A stretch of DNA of 64,000 nucleotides from Bacillus mesophilus (GTDB lineage Bacteria > Bacillota > Bacilli > Bacillales > SA4), in contig NZ_JAAIWM010000002.1 in the NCBI RefSeq assembly GCF_011008845.1, forward strand, positions 496,001 through 560,000, written 5' to 3'. The notes under the pieces are model-generated. The model worked only from the letters and a program-made list of their open reading frames with translations, ran no database searches and was not told the DNA's origin. Made by a program: the position numbers and the translations under genes. Positions 39,536 through 49,841 of this stretch are shown here, in pieces (the first letter of the stretch is position 1; the number at the start of each line of letters is the position of its first letter).

Positions 39536-39626
39536 ATTTTTACCCCCTTATTATGTATATATTTAGTATACCGAAATAAATGGTTTATTTCTATTTCAAA
39601 TATCTGAATCTAATATTAACAGTCTA

Positions 39627-39659
39627 CAAAAAAAGAGCTTATGCGTAATAGCATAAGCC
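39627..39659 (-). terminator. Terminator of the YjcZ-like gene
   Basis: Minus-strand stem GCTTATGC / GCATAAGC with a six-base loop, followed by CTCTTTTTTT. Confidence 0.9.
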
Positions 39660-39662
39660 TAT

Positions 39663-39821
39663 TTATCTACGATATACATTGTTGTAGTAATATCCGCCAC
39701 CTAGAACAATCAATAGGATTAATAACACAACAATCAGCGCATAACCCCAACCGAATCCTCCACCGTATGATGCTCCAGGATAACCATAAACAGGGTATGG
39801 GCCATATCCATAGTAAGTCAT
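39663..39821 (-). CDS. YjcZ-family tiny membrane protein (52 aa)
   Basis: Very small protein beginning MTYYGYGPYPVYGYPGASY, then GGGFGWGYALIVVLLILLIV and GGGYYYNNVYRR. The Tyr/Gly/Pro-rich head and single membrane helix with a short tail are the pattern of the YjcZ group of sporulation-associated mini-proteins in Bacillaceae, whose role is unknown. GGAGTG lies just upstream of the ATG and a strong terminator follows. Spore-coat or membrane location is inferred from the family. Confidence 0.88.
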   Translation of the reverse strand: MTYYGYGPYPVYGYPGASYGGGFGWGYALIVVLLILLIVLGGGYYYNNVYRR

Positions 39822-40019
39822 CCTTCTCACTCCTTATTAGATACTTATACCATAGCTTATGTAAGGAACTTAAAAGTGTATAGGACATTCGCTTATTTTC
39901 CATGTCATTCATCAAATCAAATTTAATTTACGCAAAATTTGGATTTAATTTACAATTGATTAACAATTTTTGTTGAAAAATGTCCTATCATGGAGATAGA
40001 TCATTCTAGGAGGTTCAAC

Positions 40020-41765
40020 ATGGCAGACAAAAGCCTTAAGCTCTTTAAAAGAAATAAAAAAACAAGACCTTTCCAACATGTATCACCATTATTAGATAAT
40101 GTCATGAGTAAGTTCAGTTTACAAAACAGGCTCTTATTTTTATTTATTTTTTTAATGATTATTTCAGTAACAACAGTTGGTATGAGCTCTTATTATCAGG
40201 CAAGAGAAACAACGGTTATAACTATTGAAAATCGATTAAATCGTGAAGCTGAAATTATGTCATATATGGCAGAAAACTTAAAATTCCTTTATGTGAGTGA
40301 TGATCAGTATTTTAAACAGCAGTTAGAGATTGCCATTCGTACTCAACAATACCAACTAGAAAAAGATGGGATTCAATCCTATGCCTTCTATATTTCTAAT
40401 AACCAAATCAATCCTTTTCAAATAAGCAAAGATCATAATCTCTTATTCTCTGATGTGCTAATCGAAAAGATTGTAAAAAAGAGTGATGGAGTATTTGAAG
40501 AGTCCATTGAAAATAAAGATTATACTATGGCTGTCCAAGAAATGAATGAAATTAATGGACATTATGTACTTCTTGTTCCCACTCAATCTTATCTAGGGCC
40601 AATCAACCAAATGTCTTTGATTACGATCATTACCATCATTATTAGTCTAATCATATCGTCTATTCTTATTTTCTTTTTTGTTCGAAGTTTTACAAACCCA
40701 CTATCTACTTTACAAAAAAGTATGATTGAAATTAGATATGGCAATCTAAGTGGTTCTGAACCAATTCAAACCACGATCCCTGAGCTAAGATCTTTAAACA
40801 AGAGTTTTCAAATGATGGTGGATCAAATGCATTCTGTCATTCTTGAATTAGATGGAACAACAAAATTACTTGAGAGAACAGGCGAAGATTTAAGTGGATC
40901 TTCCGAGAATGCTTTATCCTTTAGCCGTCAACTAATTGAGTCCATTAAAGTTGTAAAAGCAGGTGCAGTCCAAACCGCTAGCAGCTCTGAAGAAAGTGTA
41001 AATGACTTTCAAGCTATGAAAGATCAAACTAAGAACTTGATTACTAATATGGAAGAGGTGTTTAAAAGTTCTCAAGATATGAATACATCATCAGAGCAGG
41101 GTGAAACAAAAATCAATGAATTGATTCAAACCATTCGTAGCTATGAGTCTGATTTTACACATATGACTTCAACCATTCATGAAGTGAACCATCATGCTGC
41201 TTCGATTTCTAAAATGGTTGGTTTAATAAAAGGGATCGCAGACCAGACAAAACTTCTTGCTTTAAATGCAACCATTGAAGCTGCCCGAGCAGGAGAAGCC
41301 GGTAAAGGTTTCGCTGTTGTTGCGAATGAAGTAAGAAAGCTAGCGGACCAATCAGCTCTAGCCACTGAAGCAATTGTTACATCCATACATAACATGGAGG
41401 GAATAACCCACAAGGCCAATAATGAATTTGCACAAATGCTCCTTAAAATTAAATCTAATCTATCGATGGCAACCGAATCACAGAAATCTTTTGATGAGCT
41501 GATGCAAGAGATTACCCATCTCAATAACAGGTTGTTAAGCATGAAATGGGTTCTATTTGAACTTCAGGATACTTTACCTACCTTAGAACAGACAACTATT
41601 AACAGTGCATCAGTCTCTCAAGAGACATTAGCTAGTTCCGAGAAAATGCTTGCTGCAAGTGATGAGCAAATGGTGAAAATGGAATCCACTCATAGGATTG
41701 GAGTGGAACTACAAAAGCTCTCTAGATCGCTTGCTTCCATTACAAAACAGTTTACACTTCATTAA
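40020..41765 (+). CDS. Methyl-accepting chemotaxis protein
   Basis: Transmembrane chemoreceptor of 581 residues, started at ATG 40020-40022, which has AGGAGG seven bases upstream. Two membrane helices (near residues 40-60 and 195-220) flank an extracellular sensor of about 130 residues with no recognised ligand motif. HAMP follows, then the cytoplasmic signalling domain with the hairpin tip [20 protein letters not shown] and [14 protein letters not shown]. Ligand unknown. The upstream region has the direct repeat ATTTAATTTAC twice (about 39919 and 39943), but no clear sigma-D promoter. Confidence 0.95.
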   Translation: MADKSLKLFKRNKKTRPFQHVSPLLDNVMSKFSLQNRLLFLFIFLMIISVTTVGMSSYYQARETTVITIENRLNREAEIMSYMAENLKFLYVSDDQYFKQQLEIAIRTQQYQLEKDGIQSYAFYISNNQINPFQISKDHNLLFSDVLIEKIVKKSDGVFEESIENKDYTMAVQEMNEINGHYVLLVPTQSYLGPINQMSLITIITIIISLIISSILIFFFVRSFTNPLSTLQKSMIEIRYGNLSGSEPIQTTIPELRSLNKSFQMMVDQMHSVILELDGTTKLLERTGEDLSGSSENALSFSRQLIESIKVVKAGAVQTASSSEESVNDFQAMKDQTKNLITNMEEVFKSSQDMNTSSEQGETKINELIQTIRSYESDFTHMTSTIHEVNHHAASISKMVGLIKGIADQTKLLALNATIEAARAGEAGKGFAVVANEVRKLADQSALATEAIVTSIHNMEGITHKANNEFAQMLLKIKSNLSMATESQKSFDELMQEITHLNNRLLSMKWVLFELQDTLPTLEQTTINSASVSQETLASSEKMLAASDEQMVKMESTHRIGVELQKLSRSLASITKQFTLH

Positions 41766-41781
41766 ATTTAAGAGAACAATA

Positions 41782-41818
41782 GACAAGACTTTCCACGAGA
41801 AGTCTTGTCCTTTTTTTT
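41782..41818 (+). terminator. Terminator of the chemoreceptor gene
   Basis: GACAAGACTT / AAGTCTTGTC with an eight-base loop, then eight T residues. Confidence 0.93.
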
Positions 41819-41862
41819 CATGGACAGACACAAACAAGCCTGTTAGTACATAGGTATAAAAA

Positions 41863-41876
41863 TAGGCAATTGCCTA
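41863..41876. promoter_or_regulatory. 14-bp perfect palindrome in the sigK leader
   Basis: TAGGCAATTGCCTA ends about ten bases before the GGAGG site of sigK, close behind a CATAGGTA element that resembles a sporulation -10. It could be an operator or an RNA hairpin. Confidence 0.45.
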
Positions 41877-41900
41877 CATACCTTTTGGAGGTGAATGGAA

Positions 41901-42614
41901 ATGGCGGGCTTATTGGCTGCACTCGGATTCTTTGTTAAAGAGCTAGTATTATTCGTCACATATGTTAAGAACAATGCATTTCCTCAGCCTTTATCTTCAA
42001 GTGAAGAGCAGAAATATTTAAATCTAATGGCCGAGGGAGATGATGAGGCTAGAAATCTTCTCATTGAGCACAATTTGAGATTAGTTGCTCATATTGTTAA
42101 AAAGTTTGAAAATACAGGAGAAGATGCTGAGGATTTAATTTCAATTGGAACGATCGGGCTCATAAAAGCAATTGAAAGCTATTCACAAGGTAAAGGTACA
42201 AAATTAGCTACCTATGCAGCACGTTGTATAGAGAATGAAATTCTGATGCATTTACGCGCACTTAAAAAGACAAAAAAAGATGTATCTCTTCATGATCCGA
42301 TTGGTCAGGATAAAGAGGGAAATGAGATTTCGTTAATTGATGTCCTAAAATCTGAATCAGAGGATATCATTGAATTAATACAATTAAATATGGAGCTAGA
42401 AAAAATTAAAGAATATATTGATATTTTAGATGAGCGAGAAAGAGAAGTTATTACTGGTCGCTTTGGCTTAGATTTACAAAAAGAAAAGACTCAAAGGGAA
42501 ATTGCGAAAGAACTTGGTATTTCTAGAAGCTATGTATCTCGAATTGAGAAGCGTGCATTAATGAAGATGTTTCATGAATTTTACCGAGCTGAAAAAGAGC
42601 GTAGAAGGTCGTAG
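41901..42614 (+). CDS. sigK: RNA polymerase sporulation sigma factor SigK (pro-sigma-K), uninterrupted
   Basis: Late mother-cell sigma factor of 237 residues, made as pro-sigma-K and cleaved by SpoIVFB. The N-terminus [16 protein letters not shown] is the membrane-associated pro-sequence; the mature part should begin near residue 21. Regions 2 ([32 protein letters not shown]) and 4 ([20 protein letters not shown]) are intact. The start chosen has GGAGG nine bases upstream; an ATG two codons earlier is too close. In Bacillus subtilis this gene is split by the skin element; here it is continuous. Confidence 0.97.
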   Translation: MAGLLAALGFFVKELVLFVTYVKNNAFPQPLSSSEEQKYLNLMAEGDDEARNLLIEHNLRLVAHIVKKFENTGEDAEDLISIGTIGLIKAIESYSQGKGTKLATYAARCIENEILMHLRALKKTKKDVSLHDPIGQDKEGNEISLIDVLKSESEDIIELIQLNMELEKIKEYIDILDEREREVITGRFGLDLQKEKTQREIAKELGISRSYVSRIEKRALMKMFHEFYRAEKERRRS

Positions 42615-42655
42615 TGATAGTTAGTGCCTTGTAGTAATATGGATTCCCATATAAG

Positions 42656-42689
42656 AATGGCCCCGTTACCAATAACGGGGCCATTTATT
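42656..42689 (+). terminator. Terminator of sigK
   Basis: AATGGCCCCGTTA / TAACGGGGCCATT with a four-base loop; the T-run is short (TTTATTT). Confidence 0.85.
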
Positions 42690-42745
42690 TATAATACAGT
42701 GTTTGTATCTGTCTTTAGTCTTTCTCTTTACGGTGTTGGTAGTAA

Positions 42746-42871
42746 TCCAGCTTCAGCGCCCAGCCCCCCCCCGAGGTTAAATAACCTGAAGTGAATAAAA
42801 TGAAAAAACCACCATTTTCTTCTCTACAGAACATTTACTTGTCGGAGCTAAACGGGGCGCTTACGCCTTTT
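42746..42871. repeat. Dispersed repeat family R1, copy D (degenerate)
   Basis: Same orientation as copy B: CCAGCTTCAGCGCCCAGCC, CGAGGTTAAATAACC, a diverged middle, then ACATTTACTTGTCGGAGC, AACGGGGCGCTTACGCC. It carries an expanded run of eight or more C. It ends eight bases before the stop of the next minus-strand small gene. Confidence 0.8.
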
Positions 42872-42878
42872 GTTATAT

Positions 42879-43028
42879 CTACATATAATGATTCATTCTA
42901 TTACGAATATCGTTTGATTGTTCACGAGTTTGTTGGACTAACAAACTGTTCTGGTATTCCTCAAGTGTCATTTCTTTTTGTTCCTTCTTTTTGAAAAAGG
43001 AAAATAAAAATAAATGAAACGGTATCAT
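42879..43028 (-). CDS. Small protein, YrzI-like (49 aa)
   Basis: Starts at ATG 43026-43028 with GGAGGG six bases upstream. It begins MIPFHLFLFSFFKKKEQK and continues MTLEEYQNSLLVQQTREQS. The hydrophobic head followed by a charged helix resembles YrzI-type mini-proteins, though the usual TITI motif is missing. Third ORF in a run of minus-strand micro-genes, each with its own ribosome binding site. Function unknown. Confidence 0.6.
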   Translation of the reverse strand: MIPFHLFLFSFFKKKEQKEMTLEEYQNSLLVQQTREQSNDIRNRMNHYM

Positions 43029-43059
43029 ACTAATCCCTCCTACTATACTTTGCTTTACG

Positions 43060-43122
43060 TTAGGTGGAATCCTTCTCCACACATAACCAAATGACAATCA
43101 CATTCTTTTTGCTATTAATCAT
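43060..43122 (-). CDS. Possible 20-residue peptide gene between two YrzI-like genes
   Basis: ATG at 43120-43122 has AAGGAGGG seven bases upstream and reads MINSKKNVIVIWLCVEKDST before TAA. It is too short to judge by codon use. The strong ribosome binding site and its place between two similar small genes support translation, but it could be the remnant of a third YrzI copy. Confidence 0.35.
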   Translation of the reverse strand: MINSKKNVIVIWLCVEKDST

Positions 43123-43155
43123 CTAAATACCCTCCTTATAGTTTTTAGTTAATTT

Positions 43156-43296
43156 CTAGATAAAGTGTCTAAAAGAGCTTTTATGTTCCTGCATTTGGTT
43201 GGAGATGGAATTCATCTTTTGTTCTCGAAAAATATCATGTTCTGAGTAATTTCGTTTATTGATGGTAATGCAGAAAAATAAGATATTGAACGTCAT
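43156..43296 (-). CDS. YrzI-family small protein (46 aa)
   Basis: ATG at 43294-43296, preceded by AGAGGGG. It reads MTFNILFFCITINKRNYS, then a charged C-terminal helix (DIFREQKMNSISNQMQEH). The opening M-T-F-x-x-x-F-F-x-I-T-I-x-x-R is characteristic of the Bac_small_YrzI family, often annotated as probable sporulation protein, with no known activity. First gene after the tandem terminators on the minus strand. Confidence 0.8.
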   Translation of the reverse strand: MTFNILFFCITINKRNYSEHDIFREQKMNSISNQMQEHKSSFRHFI

Positions 43297-43340
43297 GGGA
43301 TCACCCCTCTCTATTATTAATGATGTCTACTTGAAGGCAC

Positions 43341-43369
43341 AAAAAAACCACAGGAGTACCCTGTGGTTT
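43341..43369 (-). terminator. Second of two tandem terminators behind the 28-aa ORF
   Basis: AAACCACAGG / CCTGTGGTTT with a five-base loop and TTTT beyond the stem on the minus strand. The stem shares the CCACAGGAGT core with the terminator at 43381-43411. Confidence 0.88.
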
Positions 43370-43380
43370 AAAAGGACATA

Positions 43381-43411
43381 AAAATCCACAGGAGTCTATT
43401 CTTCCTGTGGA
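43381..43411 (-). terminator. First of two tandem terminators behind the 28-aa ORF
   Basis: ATCCACAGGA / TCCTGTGGAT around a nine-base loop, then TTTTTATG on the minus strand. Confidence 0.82.
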
Positions 43412-43427
43412 TGGTAGTAGACAATAG

Positions 43428-43514
43428 TTAGTTACTGTTAACCAATCCAGACATGGCCGAATAGCTTTTATTATATTTACTTGTTGTAACTGCTACTAAA
43501 GAGATATATAACAT
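43428..43514 (-). CDS. Possible small peptide gene (28 aa), weakly YrzI-like
   Basis: ATG at 43512-43514 with a near-perfect AAAGGAGGTCG seven bases upstream. The product begins MLYISLVAVTTSKYNKSYS; the spacing of hydrophobic residues and the K-x-x-x-S-Y-S segment are weakly like YrzI. A sigma-A-type promoter lies 43 bases upstream and two terminators follow. This forms a complete mini-transcription unit, so expression is likely even though the peptide is unknown. Confidence 0.55.
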   Translation of the reverse strand: MLYISLVAVTTSKYNKSYSAMSGLVNSN

Positions 43515-43556
43515 TTGATTCGACCTCCTTTTGGTTAATTTTGTATTACAATGGTA

Positions 43557-43585
43557 ATTATATCCAAAGTTACCAGAGAAGTAAA
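43557..43585 (-). promoter_or_regulatory. Promoter of the small-peptide unit with overlapping inverted repeat
   Basis: TTTACT (43580-43585), 17 bases, perfect TATAAT (43557-43562). An inverted repeat TGGTAA-N12-TTACCA (43552-43575) covers the -10 region, a possible repressor site; it lies between this unit and the divergent Zor-like pair and could control both. Confidence 0.6.
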
Positions 43586-43674
43586 CCACTTTTAAAATAA
43601 AATTTTAATTTGGACAAAAAATAGGCAAATCCACCATGCTTTTCCCATACCTATTATTTAAGGGGGGATCATCT

Positions 43675-45195
43675 GTGGAAACGTCAACGTTCATATTATT
43701 AGCTATCGGTTTTATCACCTTATTTGGAGTGGTTTGTCATTTTCAAGTGATGTTTACATTTAAGAATTGGCAGCAGGAATTAGAAAAACTTGATCAAACT
43801 CAATCAACAACGTCATCTGTTAGATGGATTAATAACATAATTAATGAATATCAATCTTATAAACAATTACAGCACGAACCTATTAACACGATTTCATTGG
43901 TAGAGAAACATTTTCTGAAAGAGAGAATTCGTCTATTTGGAGTACTTTCAACACCGGTTGGTAATGTATTAAAGCTTCAGTCGCTTTTGCCTATGACAGC
44001 GATTATATGCGGAATTCTTGGTACCTTCATTGGCTTAACAATTGCCATGTTTTCCATGCAAGAAATTTTGGCAACCATTAGTTCACCTACTAGCGACGTA
44101 ACCATGAATAGCATCGTATCTGCTATTTCATTACCGTTTCAAGGCATGAGCTTGGCATTTGTGACTAGTATTGCTGGAATTGGAAGTTCCCTCTTATTGA
44201 ACTTATTTCAAACTGGCTTTTTATCTGGTGGTACCTCGATTAGCTACTATAAGAATAGTATCCTTGCCGAGGCAGAAAGCCTCTTAGATCACTCGATTGC
44301 TAGTAAGGTACAAAATGAGAAGCCAAAGGATTTAATGGAAAAAATTCTAGACCGTTTTTCTGAAAAGGTACAACAAGCATTTGAAAACTCAGTTCACGCG
44401 TTTGGAGATAAGATGGTTGATTTAACAAGTGAACTAAAGGAAGTAACTACTCAAGTCAGAGAAATGTTAAGACAGCAAGAAAGAGCTACCGAAACATTTG
44501 CCGATACATCTGATCGTTTAAAAGAATTTAGTAGTGAACTCTCTGTGTCGATTCAGTCTTTACAGGGCGTTAGGTCAGGTATTGACTCTGAGCTTCAAAC
44601 ACTTTCAAAGGCAGTTAAAGGGCTTGAAAAACAACTGCAAGGCTCACTTGAGAAACAGGAAACTGGTCAAAGACGATTTGAACAGATGCTTCAGCGTTCA
44701 GATCAGTTGTTAAAGGACTCATCTACAAAAACAGCTGAAATCAGTCAACTCTTTCTAAAAGGGCTTGAGGATCAAATGAGTAGAGCTTATGTAAAACAGG
44801 AAGAAATGGAGCGAAGGTTATATCAAAAGCAAGAGGAAATGACCTATGCCTTTCAAGATAAGCACTCTCAATATAATCATGCTGCACAAGACTTTGCTTC
44901 TTCCGTTCATCATTTAGAGAAAGCTTGGAATGAAGTAGTAGAACGATTACGAAGAGATATGATGGATGCTAAAATGGAGCAATCTAGAATAAGACAACAA
45001 CCCTCAATGAATAACGAGAACCGTGAACTTATTCGTGCCATTGAGATGATGAGTGAACGTTCGACTTATGATTTAAATCAAATACAGCAATATTTAACAG
45101 AATTGTATCAGGTCCTTTTACGCATCGTTGAACAACAGCAATATGTCTCAAATGCCCCAAGACGAAGTCAAATTCCAACTAGAATTAATGAGTAG
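43675..45195 (+). CDS. ZorA-like MotA/TolQ/ExbB-family ion channel with long coiled-coil tail
   Basis: About 506 residues from GTG 43675-43677, which has AAGGGGGG seven bases upstream; an ATG 39 bases earlier lacks a site. Three membrane helices are predicted: about 5-28, 105-128 (LPMTAIICGILGTFIGLTIA) and 155-182 (LPFQGMSLAFVTSIAGIGSS). The last two carry the MotA/ExbB pore signature. Residues 200-480 form a long Gln/Glu-rich coiled coil. This three-helix plus tail design is that of ZorA in Zorya defence, and the next gene is ZorB-like. No ZorC, D or E is nearby, so antiphage function is open. A stator of some other motor is an alternative; flagellar MotA has four helices and no such tail. 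Confidence 0.78.
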   Translation: METSTFILLAIGFITLFGVVCHFQVMFTFKNWQQELEKLDQTQSTTSSVRWINNIINEYQSYKQLQHEPINTISLVEKHFLKERIRLFGVLSTPVGNVLKLQSLLPMTAIICGILGTFIGLTIAMFSMQEILATISSPTSDVTMNSIVSAISLPFQGMSLAFVTSIAGIGSSLLLNLFQTGFLSGGTSISYYKNSILAEAESLLDHSIASKVQNEKPKDLMEKILDRFSEKVQQAFENSVHAFGDKMVDLTSELKEVTTQVREMLRQQERATETFADTSDRLKEFSSELSVSIQSLQGVRSGIDSELQTLSKAVKGLEKQLQGSLEKQETGQRRFEQMLQRSDQLLKDSSTKTAEISQLFLKGLEDQMSRAYVKQEEMERRLYQKQEEMTYAFQDKHSQYNHAAQDFASSVHHLEKAWNEVVERLRRDMMDAKMEQSRIRQQPSMNNENRELIRAIEMMSERSTYDLNQIQQYLTELYQVLLRIVEQQQYVSNAPRRSQIPTRINE

Positions 45196-45203
45196 GTGTT
45201 CTC

Positions 45204-45899
45204 ATGAGTAGACTAAGAGGCCGAATGGAAAATGAAGAAGAACAATTAGATTATTACTGGCCATCTTTCACCGATATGATGGCTATGATCGTGCTCGTCA
45301 TTTTATTTATCGCCATCATTGCATTCGTCCAGGCCATTTATACAGCTTATGATCAAGCAGAAATTAAACAAGAGCTGCAACAAACTGTTGAAATAAAAAA
45401 GCAAATATCTGATTTAATTGAACAGCGATTAGAGGAAAATGTAGGAAAAGATAAAGTAACACGAGGACCTAATAACACCATCTCCATAGAAGGCGATATT
45501 TTATTTGATACTGGAAGCTCTGTTGTTAGTGAGGCCGGTAAAGGTGTTTTAGCATCACTTAGTGATGGAATCGTAACCATATTGGATGACCCAGAACTAC
45601 AGCCTTATTTATATATCATTTTAATTGAAGGGCACACTGACTCTGTTCCATTTGATAACTGGAGTTTATCTACAGACCGTGCTGTGTCTGTCGTCAAATA
45701 TTTACTTGAGGCTAACCCAAAGCTTGCAACCAAGGAGTATGCGCAATATTTAGCAGCAACTGGGTATTCAGAATTCAAACCTATGGTTGAAGGAACCTCT
45801 GAAGAAGCTCTAAGAAAAAATCGAAGAATTTCCTTTCAGATTATATTAGATGACCAAAAGTGGCAGGAATCCCTAAATGCTGTCTTACAAAATCGATAA
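45204..45899 (+). CDS. ZorB-like MotB/OmpA-domain stator protein
   Basis: 231 residues, eight bases after the ZorA-like gene. The start YYWPSFTDMMAMIVLVILF places Asp24 at the head of a single membrane helix, the ion-binding position of MotB and ZorB. A short linker leads to a C-terminal OmpA-like peptidoglycan-binding domain with FDTGSSVVS (about 101-109), GHTD (143-146), NWSLSTDRA and NRRISF (206-211). The domain would sit outside the membrane, bound to the wall, while the partner's tail projects into the cytoplasm. Operon of two genes only. Confidence 0.8.
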   Translation: MSRLRGRMENEEEQLDYYWPSFTDMMAMIVLVILFIAIIAFVQAIYTAYDQAEIKQELQQTVEIKKQISDLIEQRLEENVGKDKVTRGPNNTISIEGDILFDTGSSVVSEAGKGVLASLSDGIVTILDDPELQPYLYIILIEGHTDSVPFDNWSLSTDRAVSVVKYLLEANPKLATKEYAQYLAATGYSEFKPMVEGTSEEALRKNRRISFQIILDDQKWQESLNAVLQNR

Positions 45900-45904
45900 T
45901 CTTA

Positions 45905-45947
45905 TAAAAAAAGACTAACTAAGGCATTTAGCTCTAGTTAGTCTTTT
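45905..45947. terminator. Shared terminator between the ZorB-like gene and yrhC
   Basis: AAAAGACTAACT / AGTTAGTCTTTT with a 15-base loop. Seven T residues on the minus strand but only four on the plus strand. Confidence 0.82.
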
Positions 45948-45976
45948 CACTTTATAATAACGCTCTGTTAGAGTTT

Positions 45977-46222
45977 TTATTTAGCCTCTCCATCCAGCTC
46001 GTTTAATTGCTTTTTATATGATGTAGCCTTCTTGAATGAGAAAAACGATGCAGCTAAGAAAAGAATCGTAGCAATCATCATAACAGACGTCTGTTGCATT
46101 TCTTTACCTTCACTTGGAATGAGTACACCAATAAACATAAATACACTTACGGCTAGTAACACCATACCAAATCGATTAAAATCTGTTACTTTATCTTGTA
46201 TTGCTTTAACATTACTATTCAC
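45977..46222 (-). CDS. yrhC: YrhC family small membrane protein
   Basis: About 81 residues from GTG 46220-46222, with AGAGGT seven bases before it; the longer open frame to 46399 runs through the mccB terminator and is not credible. Two membrane helices (FGMVLLAVSVFMFIGVLI and SVMMIATILFLAASFFSF) with charged ends. Sequence and place behind mccB match YrhC of Bacillus subtilis, of unknown function. A terminator separates it from mccB, so it probably has its own promoter. Confidence 0.88.
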   Translation of the reverse strand: MNSNVKAIQDKVTDFNRFGMVLLAVSVFMFIGVLIPSEGKEMQQTSVMMIATILFLAASFFSFKKATSYKKQLNELDGEAK

Positions 46223-46360
46223 AGTTAGTACCTCTTTTCTATGAATCTTATACTCTATTTTAGCATAGAAAAAAAGGACATAAAGGATGTAAATAAAACC
46301 AATATTAGTACCAAAATTGTCTAAGTAATTAGTGACCAAAACAATTATTTTTAAAACTTC

Positions 46361-46397
46361 AAAAAAAAAGAAAGAGCCTTCCAAGCCAGGAAGGCTC
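46361..46397 (-). terminator. Terminator of the yrrT-mtnN-mccA-mccB operon
   Basis: GAGCCTTCC / GGAAGGCTC with a six-base loop, then TTTC and nine T residues on the minus strand. Confidence 0.93.
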
Positions 46398-46408
46398 AAT
46401 ACATTATA

Positions 46409-48467
<2,059 letters not shown>

Positions 48468-48469
48468 GA

Positions 48470-49174
48470 TTAACGTTCTCCCTGTAACTGCTTAATCATG
48501 GAAACAACAAGTTCAGATGAATGTTGAGCAGCCTTTTGTAGAAACTGTTCAAAGGATACATTAGATTCTTTTCCAGCAATATCTGATAAAGCACGTATCA
48601 CAACGAATGGTACATGATACTGGTGACAAACTTGAGCAACCGCAGCTGCTTCCATTTCAACAGCATATAGTTCTGGTAACTTTGAACGAACATAATCAAC
48701 ACGTTCAGGTGCATTCATGAATGAATCTCCTGTCGCAATGGTCCCTTGTACAACCTGAACATCCGCTAGCTCATGAACTGCTTGAACAGCAGCATCAATT
48801 AGCTTCTGATCGGCTTTAAATGCTGCTGGCAAGCCTGGTACTTGACCATATTCGTAACCAAATGCGGTTACATCAACATCATGATGACGCACTTCATCAG
48901 ATATCACGACATCCCCAACATTTAAAGAGTGCAAAAACCCTCCTGCTGAACCCGTGTTTATTACATAGTCTGGTTTAAATTGCTGAAGTAAGATGGTCGT
49001 ACTCATTGCTGCATTTACTTTTCCAATTCCAGACTTTAATAAAATAACGTCAGTTCCGTTAAGCTTCCCCATCGAGAACTCACTATTTGCAATGACTTCT
49101 TCTTTTTTATCCTCAAGTTGTCCTCGTAAAATTTGTACCTCTTCTTCCATTGCTCCGATAATTGCTACTTTCAT
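48470..49174 (-). CDS. mtnN: 5'-methylthioadenosine/S-adenosylhomocysteine nucleosidase
   Basis: Removes adenine from SAH and MTA. The 234 residues show the family start [16 protein letters not shown] with the catalytic Glu, SGIGKVNAA, and the substrate site [14 protein letters not shown] with the ALSDIAG aspartate near 195. It feeds S-ribosylhomocysteine into homocysteine recycling, and downstream MccA and MccB take homocysteine to cysteine. Second gene of the operon after yrrT. Confidence 0.97.
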   Translation of the reverse strand: MKVAIIGAMEEEVQILRGQLEDKKEEVIANSEFSMGKLNGTDVILLKSGIGKVNAAMSTTILLQQFKPDYVINTGSAGGFLHSLNVGDVVISDEVRHHDVDVTAFGYEYGQVPGLPAAFKADQKLIDAAVQAVHELADVQVVQGTIATGDSFMNAPERVDYVRSKLPELYAVEMEAAAVAQVCHQYHVPFVVIRALSDIAGKESNVSFEQFLQKAAQHSSELVVSMIKQLQGER

Positions 49175-49190
49175 TCCTGATCCTCACTTT

Positions 49191-49841
49191 CTACTGTTTC
49201 ACGGCCTCCATAACCCAAACAAATTCATTACAACGGGAGAAGGTAACTGAAAATCCATTTTCAGCAAATAGCTTTTCCAATACTCCAAGCGTTGTATAAT
49301 ATTCTCTGACTAAATCATCCGCTAAGTTATGATACCCTTGTTTTCTAGACTTTTCTACTATTTCCTCGTAAGCCTCTATTGATTCAAAGGCTGTGTCCGC
49401 AAATACTATTTTATCACCTTTTTGGAGGTAGTTTCCATACTTAGCTATTGCTCTACCCTTTTCTTCATCTGTTAGATGATGAAAAGCATAGGTACTTACA
49501 ATCGTATTTATAGTTTGTGAAGGCCATTGGAAGTCCAAAAAATCACCGTCCGCTATAGATATGGTAGAAGGGACTTTCTCTAAAGCTAAACTTCTCATTG
49601 GTTCTGATGGTTCAATTCCATAGACAGTAACACCTTTTTCAATAAAGCGATGTGTTAGATTGCCTGTTCCTACCCCAAATTCTAATACGGTACCGATTGA
49701 TCGTTCAACAACAGCATCTAGTATTTGTTCATAGTTTCTAAACACTTCTTTATATTCTTCATCATGACCATTTACTGAATCATCATAATGATCTGCCCAA
49801 TCTTCAAACAACTCAAGAAATTCTCTCCCCATCTTGTTCAC
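49191..49841 (-). CDS. yrrT: YrrT, class I SAM-dependent methyltransferase
   Basis: 216-residue methyltransferase of unknown substrate. The N-terminus GREFLELFEDWADHYDDSV and motif I VLEFGVGTGNLTHRF are typical of YrrT. First gene of the yrrT-mtnN-mccA-mccB operon, so a SAH-producing role is natural. In Bacillus subtilis the operon is repressed by CymR; here a GGAATT half (49857-49862) lies just upstream of the ribosome site and downstream of a TATACT-like -10, but the full CymR consensus is only partly matched. Confidence 0.9.
   Translation of the reverse strand: MNKMGREFLELFEDWADHYDDSVNGHDEEYKEVFRNYEQILDAVVERSIGTVLEFGVGTGNLTHRFIEKGVTVYGIEPSEPMRSLALEKVPSTISIADGDFLDFQWPSQTINTIVSTYAFHHLTDEEKGRAIAKYGNYLQKGDKIVFADTAFESIEAYEEIVEKSRKQGYHNLADDLVREYYTTLGVLEKLFAENGFSVTFSRCNEFVWVMEAVKQ

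Noticed and set aside
39667..39915. Minus-strand frame of 82 codons over the YjcZ-like gene
   Set aside because: It is in another frame of the real 52-codon gene at 39663-39821, which has the ribosome binding site, the family pattern and the terminator.
41895..42614. Skin-type excision remnant in sigK
   Set aside because: The reading frame is continuous and no recombinase gene or duplicated junction is visible.
45977..46399. 140-residue version of YrhC
   Set aside because: The extra 59 codons read through the mccB terminator and lack a ribosome binding site; the GTG at 46222 has one and gives the family length.
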